From positions 172,225,797-172,289,796 of the forward strand of contig CM070874.1 in the NCBI GenBank assembly GCA_036365515.1: DNA of 64,000 nucleotides. Reading direction: 5' to 3'. Shown here piece after piece: positions 10,441 through 21,624 of this stretch (its first letter is position 1; the number at the start of each line of letters is the position of its first letter). The notes beneath the pieces are model-generated. The model was not told the DNA's origin. It worked only from the letters and a program-made list of their open reading frames with translations, and did no database searches. Source of the DNA: Torymus aiolomorphi (Eukaryota > Arthropoda > Insecta > Hymenoptera > Torymidae). Both the position numbers and the translations under genes were made by a program.

Positions 10441-11045
10441 TTAAGTACTGATCGTGACGCACATTCCTCAGTTGTGTGATTCGTGTTTTTACAAATTTTA
10501 CAAAATTTATCTAATTTATTTTGTAGCATCTTGATTTCATGGCAATTGTTTATTTGATGTCCATTTTTATTGCAAAAAGAGCATTTAATTTGTGCCGTCA
10601 GATTTTTTAATTTTCTACAATCTTCCAATGTATGCCCGGTGAAATTACAATATTCGCATTTTATACTTTGTGTATTAAAGTTCCCCCGATAATTACTGTT
10701 TGAATTCCTTGAAAAATGATTGCTGTTCTGGTTATTTGTTCGGAAAAATCCATTCCTATTTTTATCTCGATGTTCATAGGATTTATTTAAGGCATTGTAA
10801 TTGTTATTTGGGAATGTACATTGTTGGTTATTGCTTATTTTCCTACAAGTTTTTGCTGAATGCCCCAGCATCTCGCAAAATTGACAAACTTCTTTATTCT
10901 GAGAGTTTTGTTCTCTATTTTGCATAATTAAAACTTTTACGTTCTGGCAATCCGCGGTTTCGTGACCTTCATCCGCACATATCGCGCACCATATCGTTCC
11001 TTTGTTTATCGTGCAGTATTTCATTAAATCCCGAGGTTGTTGCAC
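10419..11045 (-). pseudogene. gag: G1 Gag C-terminal half: zinc knuckles 8-12
   Basis: About 200 residues continuing the nucleocapsid of Gag. Five clean CX2CX4HX4C knuckles are visible: CAICADEGHETADC, CQFCEMLGHSAKTC, CEYCNFTGHTLEDC, CSFCNKNGHQINNC and CKICKNTNHTTEEC. An Asn/Arg/Ser-rich spacer lies between the second and third. The first codon used here is GTG, not a true start. The frame is joined to the upstream half through a frameshift that falls exactly within knuckle 7. The knuckles would bind element RNA during packaging. The stop at 10419 precedes the pol stub. Confidence 0.85.
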
Positions 11046-12504
11046 CTCTTACACAATGCTGACGGGCAATTTTTAGCTGTGTGTGACGCGCTGCCACAGG
11101 CGTCGCATACTTCCGTAATTCTTACCGAATTATTGCACATAAGCGGATCGTGTCCTCTTTCCTTACATCTGCAACACAGCTCGTATTCTGTAATAGTAGG
11201 ACATTGCGTAACCTCGTGCCCCATATTTTGGCAGTATTGACAATGATTACTCTGCATCTTATTTAACTTACACGCATCTATTGAGTGGCCTTCCGTACTA
11301 CACAATTTGCAAATTAATTTTATTACGTGCTTAGCTGTTCTGCAATGATATGATACATGCTCCTTACTTTTGCTATAAACACATGAAGCTTTCATGCAAA
11401 ATAATGCTTCGTGATTTATTTTCTTACATAATTGGCAAAAAACTTGTTTAATTGTGTTTGGAATTAGAGTTTCGAAATTAAACAATATGCTTGTAGTATC
11501 ATTTCTTAAGCTATTTTGCTTTTTTAAGTTTGATTCTATTTCAATTGCTTTTTGTACTGCGTTATCCATGTCTTGGTGTTCTTCGAGTTCGATTCTAATT
11601 TCTTGTTTTAATCCTTTTTTAAAACTACTGAGTATGTCGGTTTTTAATCTAGTTTTATATTCTGTTAGAATTTCTCCTGTTACATTAGGTTCTAATTTTT
11701 TTAATTCTATTATTTGTGTACCCAACACTCGTAATTTGTTTGCAAAACATAGTACATCTTCATCTGATTTTTGAATTTGTTGTGTCAGGTTTCCGTATAA
11801 TGAATGTATATTATCCGTTGATGGATATATTTTACGTATTGTTTTAATAAAAGTTTCAATACTTTCAATTTCTACATTTGCTAATGCTTTATAAATTTCT
11901 CCTTTGAGCTTTATTTTGAGGATCTGTACTAGGTTCGATTCATCATTATTCGATATTATTCTTTTTGCTTGTTTTAATTTTTCTATATATTCCTCTAGTT
12001 GGATATTTTTCCCGTCAAAATCCGGTACTAACTTTGCAACTTCTTTAAGTGGTAATTTTAATGCTTGATTTGCCATTTCTGGTTCTAGATTTATTAAATT
12101 TTCGTTTATTTGAATTTCTGGCTGTTCGTTATTACTTGTATTATCTCTAGCCAAAATCAAACTTTGTTCATTAAAAAATCCTTCTATATCCGTGTAGTCG
12201 TGTTGCCTACCGTTTTCTACATATATTGATTCTTCAAAAAATGCTGGGCTCTGACTTGGTGTGTTTGGAGTATGAAAATTTGTTAGTGATAATATATCCC
12301 GTTTTATTTCCGGAATAAAAAGATTATTTATATTTTTATTTGATATATCTTGTTTTTGTGTGGAGTTTTTAATATTCTGTTTTTTGACTGAATGTTGTGC
12401 ATCTAGTTCGTTATGGTCTATTTTTGAAGTTGATGGAATTGAAAGTATTGCCTCATTTTCCTGTGTTTTTGAGTTAATGTAGATATCCGATGAAGTTCTA
12501 TTTA
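11024..12504 (-). pseudogene. gag: G1 Gag main part: capsid-like region and zinc knuckles 1-7
   Basis: The frame is open from about 12504 to 11024 (about 490 codons). The N-terminal 110 residues are low-complexity and polar. The middle is a helical gypsy-type capsid region (LVPDFDGKNIQLEEYIEKL, ETFIKTIRKIYP, SSFKKGLKQEIRIELEEH). Then a zinc-knuckle array starts: CQLCKKINHEALFC, a degenerate second unit whose second Cys is Ser, CKLCSTEGHSIDAC, CQYCQNMGHEVTQC, CCRCKERGHDPLMC, CDACGSASHTAKNC and a seventh cut at its His position by a frameshift. Ordinary gypsy Gag proteins carry one or two knuckles. Role: particle assembly and RNA binding. Confidence 0.87.
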
Positions 12505-12669
12505 TTGTGTATTTGGAGGTGACCTTGGTACTTTTGGTCTTCTTTCAAAAATGTTCGTTTGTTTATTTATATCATCTACTTGCTTTTTAAGTTCTGGATT
12601 TCTTTGGGTAGTCCGTCTGGTTATAATCCCTTCGTTTCCCTTATTTTCTATACCTTTCTGATTTGACAT
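12502..12669 (-). pseudogene. gag: G1 Gag N-terminus
   Basis: An ATG at 12669 opens a 55-codon frame (start MSNQKGIEN) that stops at 12502. The next frame is open from there into the capsid part, so a frameshift near 12505 separates the likely native N-terminus from the rest. It was chosen as the start because no other ATG lies between the stop and the 5' leader. The content is polar and basic with a short KKQVDDINKQ helix-like stretch. No domain is recognised. Confidence 0.6.
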
Positions 12670-13688
12670 GACATATTACTTCTTTGTTTATACTATACTT
12701 AATATATCTTTTAAAATATGTTTTTATTATTAATTCCACTATTTTTCTGTATATATTTTGTAATTGTTTATTTCACAATATAATTTATTTATTTATTTGT
12801 CACTTTTATAAATTTTTTCCTTTGCTTAGTTTTTAGTGTTTTATCTTTTATTGTTTAAACTGTAATGTTTATTTATGCAATTTTTATTTAATTGATCAAT
12901 TTGTTTAATATTATTATTCGTTTTCTTGAGCTGCGTTGATCATTATTCTATGTTTATTTTTCGTGTGCTGTATTTTCGATTTATGTGATCGTTGTTCTTA
13001 ATTTTTTTGTAATTATAATTTGTCTTTATGATATTTTGTTTTATCTATTGTAGTATTTTCTTTTGGTTTTACTTTTATATCTTTTTATTATTGATTTTTT
13101 TCAATTTCTTACTTGTGTTAGACTGCTATTTTGGCGTAATATATCTTGATTTCACTCTGTAAATTTATCTTTTCACTTGCTATTTCAGCTATAATTTGTT
13201 GTTAAAAATTTTTCTTACTTCTTTGTTTTATTACTCCTTGTAGTGTCGTAACTTTTTTCGTTTGTATTTTTATTTTTCAATTTTCTAATCTGTGTTAGAC
13301 TGTATTTGTATTTTGCGTAATATATTTTTGAAAAATGTCATTTGTTTTGTAGAAATTTTTCTTATTTCCGTATTTATCATTTGTTGAATACTTGTTAATA
13401 ACTCGACGAGCCGTACTTGCTTATCTTCCGAAATTTGGGCGATTCATGCTACAATGATCCCCCTAAGCTGCAAAGCAAGAAGCTCGGACTTATTCTATGT
13501 TAGTTGTATTTATATAAGAATATTTTCCTCGTCTTTCAAGAGCTTATTTTATCTACTTTAAAACATTTAAAGTTTGATTTAGCTGATCTAACGAACTTTT
13601 CGTTCGACTGTGTACCGGAACCAATGTGACGTTCCGAAAAATAGTTATTTTATTTCTTTTATTTCAAATAGTCTAGTGAACCAATTTT
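12670..13688 (-). other. G1 5' untranslated leader
   Basis: About 1 kb of T-rich (plus strand) non-coding sequence between the 5' LTR and the gag start. No open frame of note. The motif TACCGGAACCA occurs twice, about 80 bp apart (about 13613 and 13696), the second being part of the primer-site candidate. Confidence 0.6.
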
Positions 13689-13706
13689 CGATCGGTACCG
13701 GAACCA
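13689..13706 (-). promoter_or_regulatory. G1 primer-binding-site candidate
   Basis: Reading the minus strand, one base after the 5' LTR end, there is an 18-base segment beginning TGGTTCCGGTACC. The TGG start and position suit a tRNA primer site. I could not match it to a particular insect tRNA 3' end, so the primer is unassigned. Confidence 0.5.
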
Positions 13707-13707
13707 C

Positions 13708-13787
13708 TGTTAAGTCTTGAGTGTCGAGGAATCTACTCTTATATGTGTATTGAAATTTGTATGGTTTATCTTCAAATTATATTTGAA

Positions 13788-13842
<55 letters not shown>

Positions 13843-14498
13843 TTTCAATTGATATTTGATTTATATTACCTTTATTCTGGGCGTAGGCTCTCGTAAATAA
13901 TAAACAGCTAATTAGTTAGATGCACTATTTATTGAAAGATATAAGGTTTATAAATAAGACTATGCGATTTAAAACTTATTAACTTTGTTAAACAATATAT
14001 AATACCGATAGATTATTGAAATTATTGATATAAGAAATTCTCTTCGTAATTGAATGTAGGGTATTTGACCCGTATAAAATATTCGCTTCTCCTCTTGTCG
14101 GCTGGAGTGGTACGGAGCTCGCCACTTTTGCACGATTACTGGTTTGTGTGTTGAGAGTCGCCGTGTTTATTAAGCGGTTAAATTAGGTTGAAGATGATTG
14201 AGATCATCTTATTTGGCAATGTAATGGTCTCCAATCGTATTAAATTCGGTAGTCACATTGCGAAATGCTGAGTCTAAAGAAAATATAATACGCAAGTTTG
14301 ATGACCTACTGCTACGTCACAATTGCCTTGTATTAAAAAATTTCAACATTGTAAAGTTCGCTCGCTTCGGCGTGATGCCACTTGCATTAAAAAGCAACGT
14401 TGTCAAAATTCGCATATACGACATTTGTATGTCAGAAAATTACTGGCGATAAATATGCATTGTTAATTTGATTTTAGAGATACGTCACGGACGTAACA
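13708..14498 (-). repeat. G1 5' LTR
   Basis: This 791-bp copy of the LTR at 1401-2248 would carry the promoter for the minus-strand transcript. Ends on the plus strand are TGTTAAG and GTAACA. The 4 bases following it (GTTC) repeat those before the other LTR. A short open frame on the plus strand inside each LTR is not a gene. Confidence 0.93.
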
Positions 14499-14502
14499 GT
14501 TC

Positions 14503-15180
14503 AGTAAAACAGTATTTTTTTATTTCAATTATTTATTTATTATTTATTTATATTTATCACAATATGACGCTAGGATTCGGGGACTTCATTCAAGTGAGTT
14601 GGGTGGGTATTTATCATTTCATGTTTCTGCAATCGGCTCCTTAGCGTTACCTGACAGCTGATGTGCAACAATTAACTAACAATTCCGTCAGCTACAAAAT
14701 ATCAATTTGCCTCATATTTCGTGGACATTGTAAGCTAGATCGGTAAGTGAATAGAATAAAATCTCAACCTAAATAAAGCATTCTGAAATTTATCGATTTT
14801 TCTCATAAATGAACGGCAATTAAGCATAATATAATCATACTAAAGTAATATAAAAATTTTGCTTAAATGGCATTTGTCAATAAGTTTTATTGTTCATTTA
14901 AAATTCTAAAAAGGTCAATATAGTAAGACAGTCCAGTTTATAGTAAAGTACTATTCTATACATTTATTACGATTGATAATCAAACTAAATATATTGAAAA
15001 AAACAATTTTCTTTAAAAGTTTCTGCAGAGGTGCCAACTTAAATTTTCACGAAAAAAAACCTTTGCCGAGATAGCACGTTTTCAACCCATTTACGAGATA
15101 GCATCTTTGTCAACGCTTCGACGAGATAGCATCTTGTTCGTCCAACTCGACGAAATATCGCATAAAAAATAATTTACAAA
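14503..15180. other. AT-rich spacer with a short degenerate tandem motif
   Basis: No gene. At 15050-15170 the motif CGAGATAGCA(C/T) recurs four times at roughly 30-bp spacing, followed by a weaker CGAAATATCGC. The rest shows only homopolymer runs. Confidence 0.45.
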
Positions 15181-15895
15181 TTTCAGGTTGATATATGAAG
15201 TGTGATTGTTCAAAATCATGTTTAAAAAAAAAACGTAGAAAAAATTTAACCTTTCATAAACGATTCTTTTACCTAAAGGACTTGTACAATAAATATACTA
15301 ATTTCCACAAAATTACAACATGATTAAACCAATTTTATCTATATCACATATAAAATTGTCTATAAATTTGGAGCTGATACATCGAGCCGTTTTCAAGAAA
15401 TTACGGTTTGAAAAAAAACTTTAAAAATTTTTATCCTCAAATATCTCTGAAATTTATGGATCAATCATTTTGCCCAACGAACCCGACCGACAGCTATCCA
15501 AAATCTACCTCGACAATACTTTATAGCTAGAACTTCTTTTTAGAAAATATAGGTATTTTAATTCTCTGGCGAATGTTATCCATCCGATTAAAATATCTCG
15601 ATGCTATCATTAAAAAAAAGCAAAAATGAATTTTGTGAAAATCGAAAATTGCAAATAAAACAAAACCGCATCAGCCCAATCAACAATCACACCAAAAAAA
15701 AAAAAAAAAATGTGACCTGTCCGGTTAAAATCGACCGAGTAGAAGCTGAGATCCAAGCGTACGCACACGCACGCACACACGCACCGCACACACACGCGCA
15801 CACGCACACGTACGCGCGCACGCACATGCGCACGCACACACATACAACCATACAGACATTTTTCAAAAACCATGTATTTTGATTCCTAACACCTT
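15180..15895. repeat. Dispersed repeat family R, copy 1, with internal (CA)n
   Basis: This block shares phrases with 18000-19120, among them ATATCTCTGAAATTTATGGA, AGCTGATACATCGA, TATCCAAAATCTACCTC and GTTAAAATCG, in the same order. Both copies then run into an alternating CA/CG tract (here about 15760-15845). Related sequence occurs at 19400-19745 and 32870-33030. It is non-coding; element class unknown. Confidence 0.6.
15760..15845. repeat. (CA)n/(CG) microsatellite
   Basis: Imperfect CACACGCA-type dinucleotide tract at the end of repeat R copy 1. Open frames through it are low-complexity artefacts. Confidence 0.9.
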
Positions 15896-16323
15896 TGAAA
15901 ACAATTATAATATGTTTTTACAACAATCAAAAAATTACTACGACAAAGCTTCCTCTAGAAGGAAGCAAAATGTATAATGAGTATTGAATTATTTGATATT
16001 AATTACATCTAAATATTTATTTTGAGTCAATATATATGGACATAGAAGGTAAACGGATGAAATAATTTTTGCATTCCCGTATGACTTTAATCGACATTAA
16101 TTTAATAACATAACGTGCAGTAATAGAATAACATAAAAAACTCACTTTCAACTTAATTATTGTAACATCAATCACATTTATTGACTTTGGAATCATTATT
16201 ATCATTTTTAAACTGAGTCAATAAATTGAATATGTTAATCAGTTATTTGTAATATATAAGTGCGATTTGGACCATCACAGATAAGTATTCTTCAATGACG
16301 CAGATGGCAAAGGACCGGCTTAT
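15896..16323. other. AT-rich non-coding spacer
   Basis: Nothing recognised: short A/T runs and no open frame resembling a protein. Confidence 0.4.
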
Positions 16324-16630
16324 ACTGAAAAAAATTTGGTGCGCCACCTACTCTTCAGGTGTACGTGCAGCGCTAATTTCAGGGGTTAGTGGCTATACTT
16401 TCCATCAGAGTAACTGCTACTCCGATAAGAGTAGCTGCTACTCTTTTAAGAGTAGAAACTACACTTTTTCGGTGTAGTCACAGCGCCTGCCTATCGGCGC
16501 GCTACGTAACCTCTCAGAAAGCGTGTGAAAAGTACAACAGTTGCACTTTTTCGGCGCACAGGCTACACGGAATAGCAGCGCTGCTGCTACTTCGTTTAAA
16601 GGTTAGGGGGCACGCCGAACTTTTTTTAGT
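16324..16630. mobile_element. 307-bp MITE with ACTG/AGT ends
   Basis: Inverted ends: ACTGAAAAAAATTTGGTGCGCCACCT on the left mirrors AGGGGGCACGCCGAACTTTTTTTAGT on the right, with scattered mismatches. The interior is GC-richer than its flanks and repeats GAGTAG(C)TGCTACTC-type motifs on both strands at 16410-16480. It has no coding capacity. The superfamily is not clear from the ends and no certain target duplication is seen. Confidence 0.6.
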
Positions 16631-16804
16631 GTAGTAATGTAAAGATTGTGAATTCGATTCCCTATGACAATTGGATTTTTTTTTCATAATTTTATTGCTT
16701 TGTCCGACCATTATGCAATTCAATTTCCAAAAATAAATGTATTATTTTATTAATTATTAAACATTTTAAAGATTTTTAAGTAATTTTTAATATTATTCTT
16801 TGGA

Positions 16805-17580
16805 ATTGTACATTTCTGTACATTCTTGTATAATTCTGTACATTTGTGTGCATTTCCGTACATTTCTGTACATTACCCCAGATACCAAGAAACGTTTGAG
16901 AAACATTTTTGAAACGTTTAACTGAAAACGTATGAACGAACCCCTATTGAGCAGAGAACGTTTCTACGACGTTTCAAACACGTTGAAATGTCCCACTTGG
17001 TTGAAAGGTTACGTTGCAGGAACGTCTTAGAAACGCTTGTTAATTGTATACAAAACCATTTAGATTGTAAAGTATTCGATATCTGACCCGACCATAGATA
17101 ACGTAGTTTAATTCATAAAAGAAAATAAATTTCCACGGCATATAAGGGACGTCTACTCTAGCATAACGTACCCAATACTTTTTGAAGTAATATCAGTTTT
17201 AATAACTGATAATGTTAGTTATTAAAATTTCGTTGTAGAAACGTTTCTGGAACGTTTCCGGCTACGGTTTCAGAAACGTTTCTACCAGTTCACCATGCAA
17301 TCAAGTCCAACATTTCAACGTTTCTGTAACGTCGTCGAAACGTTTCCGGATCAATATGGAGTACGTTTCTATGTTTCTAGTGAAACGTTTCAGAAACGTT
17401 TCTCAAACGTTTTTTGCTATCTGAGTCTTTACAAATCGGTACAAAAGTCGCTTAAGTAACACAAAAGTACAGAAATGTACGGAAATGTACGAAAATGTAC
17501 AAGAATGCACAGATAGGTACGGTCAAGTACCGGAATGTACACGTATGAACGGAATTGTACAGAAATATACAGTTTTTCTT
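16805..17580. repeat. Palindromic element built from a GTACA-type motif array
   Basis: The left flank (about 16805-16875) is a run of TGTACATTTC-like units. The right flank (about 17455-17575) is a run of the complementary GTACAGAAATGTAC-like units, so the outer part is an inverted pair of short tandem arrays. A second palindromic element (16877-17425) sits between them. No open frame has coding character. Confidence 0.65.
16877..17425. mobile_element. Inner MITE made of AAACGTTTC motifs
   Basis: Ends form an inverted repeat: CAGATACCAAGAAACGTTTG at the left against CAAACGTTTTTTGCTATCTG at the right, about 26 bp with mismatches. The interior repeats the self-complementary core AAACGTTTC about 15 or more times at irregular spacing. 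Non-autonomous; class unknown. Confidence 0.65.
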
Positions 17581-18000
17581 GGGCCAGGTAACGCGCTCAA
17601 AACGCGCTTGTTGTATATATACCAGCAAACGCGTTGCTCCATGATCTGTGAGTCTGCATTTCTCTGCTGCGTCCGTCTAATCCTTTTACCGCTTTACTGG
17701 ATATTTTCGTCGCTTTCCGTAAGATTCAAGTGGTACTCTCGCACATATGGATTCATAAAACTCATATGCAGCCTTTAAGTAATATTTATTTACACTTAAC
17801 TATTGAATTCCTATTGAATTCCATTCCTTAACTACTGAAAAATACCATCGGTAAAGTTGAACTTTTTCAAGTATTTATGCCAACTGCACGATTTTTTAAT
17901 TATTAATCCGCCGGCACTTGACGCTATTCAAGTGCATGTTCATTAACAGTCAAGCCGAAGACTTTGTGTGAAGATTCTTTCTAGCTGTGATTCATGTTTA
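17581..18000. other. Non-coding spacer
   Basis: No gene recognised. The 97-codon plus-strand open frame ending at 17778 begins inside the motif array and looks random. Confidence 0.4.
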
Positions 18001-19096
18001 TTCATAAAGCTCCAGAAATGACGATTTGAAAAAAATGTTAAAAAATATTAATCTTAAATATCTCTGAAATTTATAGACAAAGTAATCATGTGATCTTGAT
18101 AAAGTTTCACACAAATATTGTCAATATCACATACAAAATTATCTACAAATCCAAAGCTGATACATAAGGCCGTTCACAAAAAATTACGATTAAATAAAAC
18201 TTAACAAAATTTGAACATCAAATCTCTCTGAAATTTATGAACCTATATATATTTTTGCCCAAAGAATTCATACAAAAGAAATATACAAACTCTACGTGTC
18301 CACAAAATTTCAAAACGATTCAACCAATTTTACTTCATTAATAGAGAGAAAAAAAATAACTTTTAAAAATACGAAAATTTTCAATATTAAATATCTCTAA
18401 AAATAATCGCATGATCTTCGCTATCAAATTGATAACGTTTTACACACATATTGTCTATATCATAAGCAAAATAGTTTCAAGCTGATACATCGAACCGTTC
18501 CCGAGAATTTACGACTTGAGGAAAAGGTTAACAAAATTTTATCCTAAAATATCTGCGAAATTTATGGACCAATCCTTCTGCCCAAAAGACCTCATCCGAA
18601 AGGTATCCAAAATCTACCTCTAAAAATGATTTCAGAGCAATTAAGGCAATTATACTATAATTATGCAGCGGGAAAAAAATAACCTTTTTTTTCCCAAAAA
18701 TAATCAATAAAAAAACATAAAAATTTAGCAAAATATAGTGTTCTATATCCTTTATAAACACAAAAATATTCATGTCAATATCTTTTTTTAATTTCGAAAT
18801 ATAACCTACTTATAAAAAATTACATTTTCATCAGTAACTTCTGACTGAATATAGCTACCCCATTTTTTGTTTTCAATTGTAGAGAATTTTATCCTGCATA
18901 GAGTGAATTCGTAATATATAAACGTTATTAGTTTTAAATAGTAAAAAATCGAAAAAAAAAATTGTGAAATTGAAAAAGTGCTATACAAAAATCGATTCTG
19001 ACAAAAATACAATATCAATCTGAACTCTGTAAGCAAATTCGAAAAAAGGAGCCCTGTATGGTTAAAATCGGTAGAGCAGGTTATGACATATCACGA

Positions 19097-19120
<24 letters not shown>
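18000..19120. repeat. Dispersed repeat family R, copy 2, internally reiterated
   Basis: Several reiterations of ATCTCTGAAATTTATGG, AGCTGATACAT and CCAAAATCTACCTC occur here at roughly 200-250-bp spacing. The block ends in GTTAAAATCGGTAGAGCAG directly before a (CA/GT)n tract, as in copy 1. Non-coding. Confidence 0.55.
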
Positions 19121-19299
<179 letters not shown>

Positions 19300-19745
19300 A
19301 TATATTTCGAGAATGCATCGATCGATATCGACGGGAGAAAGCTTAATCTCTTCAATTTTTATGTCTCTTTCAAATCGCAATAGTTTTTAAATGTTTACTC
19401 ATTTTCTTTTGTTTTATGATCAAAAAACAAATTTTGAAATTCCAATTTTTATCGATAGGCAATTTTTTTTCAATTTTTTAAAATGCATTTGAAAGGGCAT
19501 TAAATTACATACACTTTCTTTTTTTAATGATTTAAATATCTATCGTCCGTCATTTGTTATTAAGGTAAATCTGTCATTTTCTTCTCTAATTTTTATCTCA
19601 GAAACTATTCCATATTTTTAAACGAAATTTTTACGAGTTATTGAATTTTTTTTAATTTTTCAAATAGCATTTTCTTGAAAAATATTCGACAGATCAAATT
19701 GAAATTTTTGGGCTGTCTAGCTCACACTGGGAAGAATATATGTAC
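19300..19745. repeat. Dispersed repeat family R, further part
   Basis: Sequence around 19630-19745 (TTTTTCAAATAGCATTTTCTT, then TATGTACAAAATG) matches 32880-33010 with moderate divergence. The two lie on opposite sides of the B1/B2 composite, as if that composite had been inserted into such a repeat. Confidence 0.5.
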
Positions 19746-19912
19746 AAAATGGCATTGAGGGGACGCCGAAGTCAATGTATTTTGAATGGAGGGTGGCGAA
19801 TGTGATGGATGGTGCCACTTAGAGATGGATTGTAATTGATGAAGGTATTGGCTGGACTACTGTTGCGAGAACTGTTCAGTCATGCGTTGAATGAGTTGCC
19901 ATCTGGAAAGCC

Positions 19913-20644
19913 TTAACTATAAAGGTTAAGTGGATTTGGTTCAGGCACTGAGTTAAGTGCCTTGCCAATGAGGAAGTGTCCTGGAGTGAGTGCGTTGATT
20001 TCTTTTGGATCTTCACTGAGTGGTAATCCTTCACTTTGAGTGAGTAGTGTAGCTGAAGCCTCAAAGGTGAGAACAGTGTCCCGAATGGTCCTACGTAGAT
20101 GAAATTTTATTGATTTCACAGCAGCTTCCCACTTGCCTTCCATGTGAGGTGCAGTAGGTGGATTGAATATCCATTGAGTGCCATCATGCACAATTGAGTT
20201 GTACATGCTTGAGTTTTCCTGGTGAGCTTGCCTGAAGAGGGTCTTCAGCTCCTTATCTGCTCCAACAAAATTTGTTTCGCAGTCTGAGTAGAGGTGAGAA
20301 AGTCTTCCTCTCCTCAAGGTAAACCGTCTATAAGCCGCTAGAAACCTATCCTTTGAGTAGTCACTGACCAATTCGAGATGAACAGCTGAGGTTGAGAAGC
20401 ACACAAAGATACAAATCCAGCATTTGTACGTTTTGGATATACGACCTTTCCATGAGTTTATGGTGATTGGCCCAGGGTAATCGATCCCAGTATGGGTGAA
20501 AGGTGATGTGGGGTAACCCTGGCCTTGGATAATTGCCCCATGAGTTGTTGAGTCCGTTGAGCCCAGTAACTTGCACAAGTCACATACTTGAAGATATGTG
20601 ACTTGACTGGAGCTCTGCCTCCGGTGATCCAAAATTCCTGCCAA
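19913..20644 (-). pseudogene. pol: B1 integrase
   Basis: About 243 residues of a BEL/Pao integrase. The catalytic triad is recognisable: Asp in THTGIDYPGPI, Asp in YSDCETNFVGA (most relatives have Asn-Gly after the Asp) and Glu in GKWEAAVKS, with the usual HMEGKW/HFGG-type lead-in. The N-terminal zinc finger is disturbed, since the CDLCKLLGS segment lies out of frame with the QQLMG-type continuation. A small deletion disrupts the region before LSEDP. It stops at 19913, before the C-terminal segment expected after PEPN, so it is truncated. It would have inserted B1 cDNA. Confidence 0.85.
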
Positions 20645-21042
20645 GTGTGTGCCAGAGTGAGTTGAGGATCACCGTGTAATGTTGAGAGATGAGCATTCCG
20701 AATAATCAGTGATGTGAGTTGACTGCTCCGTGGTAGTATTGCTGGGTGTCTTGAATGATGATCTAGTTGAGTTTTCTGAAGCCGACCTCCTACTCTAATA
20801 ATTCATGATGAGTCTATGTATGCAGTTAACCGATTGAAGACATGATTTCTTGGGACTTGAGAATTCTTCAGCATAGTAAGTTCCGAGTGGAAGGGAACTT
20901 GCTGATTAAATCAGCAGTGAGTTTCGATTCATGGTGATTTTTGCCTTTAGCCTTGAATCGATCATGCGAGTATTACCCATCCAGTAATTATTAGTAGTTG
21001 AGTGAGAGCCGAGTAATGATCGATGATAGTCCATGGTATGGT
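20645..21042 (-). pseudogene. pol: B1 region between RNase H and integrase, scrambled
   Basis: In BEL/Pao elements this stretch encodes the link from RNase H to the integrase zinc finger. Here no long frame remains. Short pieces on the minus strand (for example around 20780-20800, an IRVGGRL-type motif) show it is decayed coding sequence rather than spacer. Confidence 0.5.
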
Positions 21043-21618
21043 TCAGAGTGGCAAGCCTGCGGTGAATGTGACCTTAGCCCTCGCTGACTCATCCTTACAA
21101 AGGCAACTTGGTCCATGCCACCATAACTGGTGCTCTCTAAGTTGAGATGTGAGTAACCCTCGAGACGTATAATCCGCTGGATTTTCCGTTTCCGGAACAT
21201 GTCTCCACTGTGCGGTTGGAATGAGATCTTGTATAAGTGCAACTCTATTTACAACAAAATCCTTTCGTCGTGAGGGGTGTGAGTATATCCAAGTGAGTAC
21301 CACCTTTGCATCTGTCCAGAGATGAATCTGCGAAATTGGCAATCTCGAGTTATCCAATACGTATTTAGACAACTTCGTGAATAACACTGACGCTCCTAAT
21401 TCTAATCGTGGGATTGAAAGTCGTTTGAGTGGTGTCACTTTTGTTTTGGAGATGAGAAATGATGATGTTGAGTGAGAGGTGATTATTGTGGCTTTTATGT
21501 ACAGAACTGCGGCCATCGCCTGTTGCGAAGCAACCAAGAAGCCATAAATTTCCACAACTGAGTCCTCCTGGATTCCTAACCACCTTGGTATGGAGATTAT
21601 CTGTACCATGTTAACCAA
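21043..21618 (-). pseudogene. pol: B1 RNase H / connection domain
   Basis: About 190 residues of the BEL/Pao RNase H-like part. It starts in the IPRWLG segment after the RT thumb, then VEIYGFLVASQQAMAAVLY (the usual catalytic Asp of GFADAS is Val), KTKVTPLKRLSIPRLELGA, IHLWTDAKVVLTWI, and the NPADYTSRGL and LWWHGPSCL motifs. It would degrade template RNA. The frame begins directly after the pre-RT segment, showing that the polymerase core between them has been deleted. Confidence 0.85.
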
Positions 21619-21624
21619 TTTGCA

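Larger units (their letters stand above)
1401..14498 (-). mobile_element. G1: Ty3/gypsy LTR retrotransposon, structurally complete, inactivated
   Basis: Direct LTRs at 1401-2248 and 13708-14498 start TGTTAAG and end GTAACA on the plus strand. They bracket a minus-strand gag-protease-RT-RNase H-integrase set in gypsy order. The 4 bases before the left LTR (1397-1400, GTTC) are repeated directly after the right LTR (14499-14502), a target duplication showing one insertion event. A purine tract abuts the 3' LTR and a TGG-starting primer-site candidate lies next to the 5' LTR. At 13.1 kb it is long for the family. Two nested insertions (6074-6262 and 9680-10282) and a 2.8-kb non-coding stretch after integrase explain part of the excess. 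Protease and RT active sites are substituted, so it is dead. Confidence 0.93.

Noticed and set aside
15050..15180. CRISPR-like array suggested by regularly spaced GAGATAGCA
   Set aside because: Only four degenerate 9-10-bp motifs, eukaryotic context, no cas genes.
15601..15882. Open frames through the CA/CG tract
   Set aside because: Low-complexity His/Thr and Arg/Val translations of a microsatellite.
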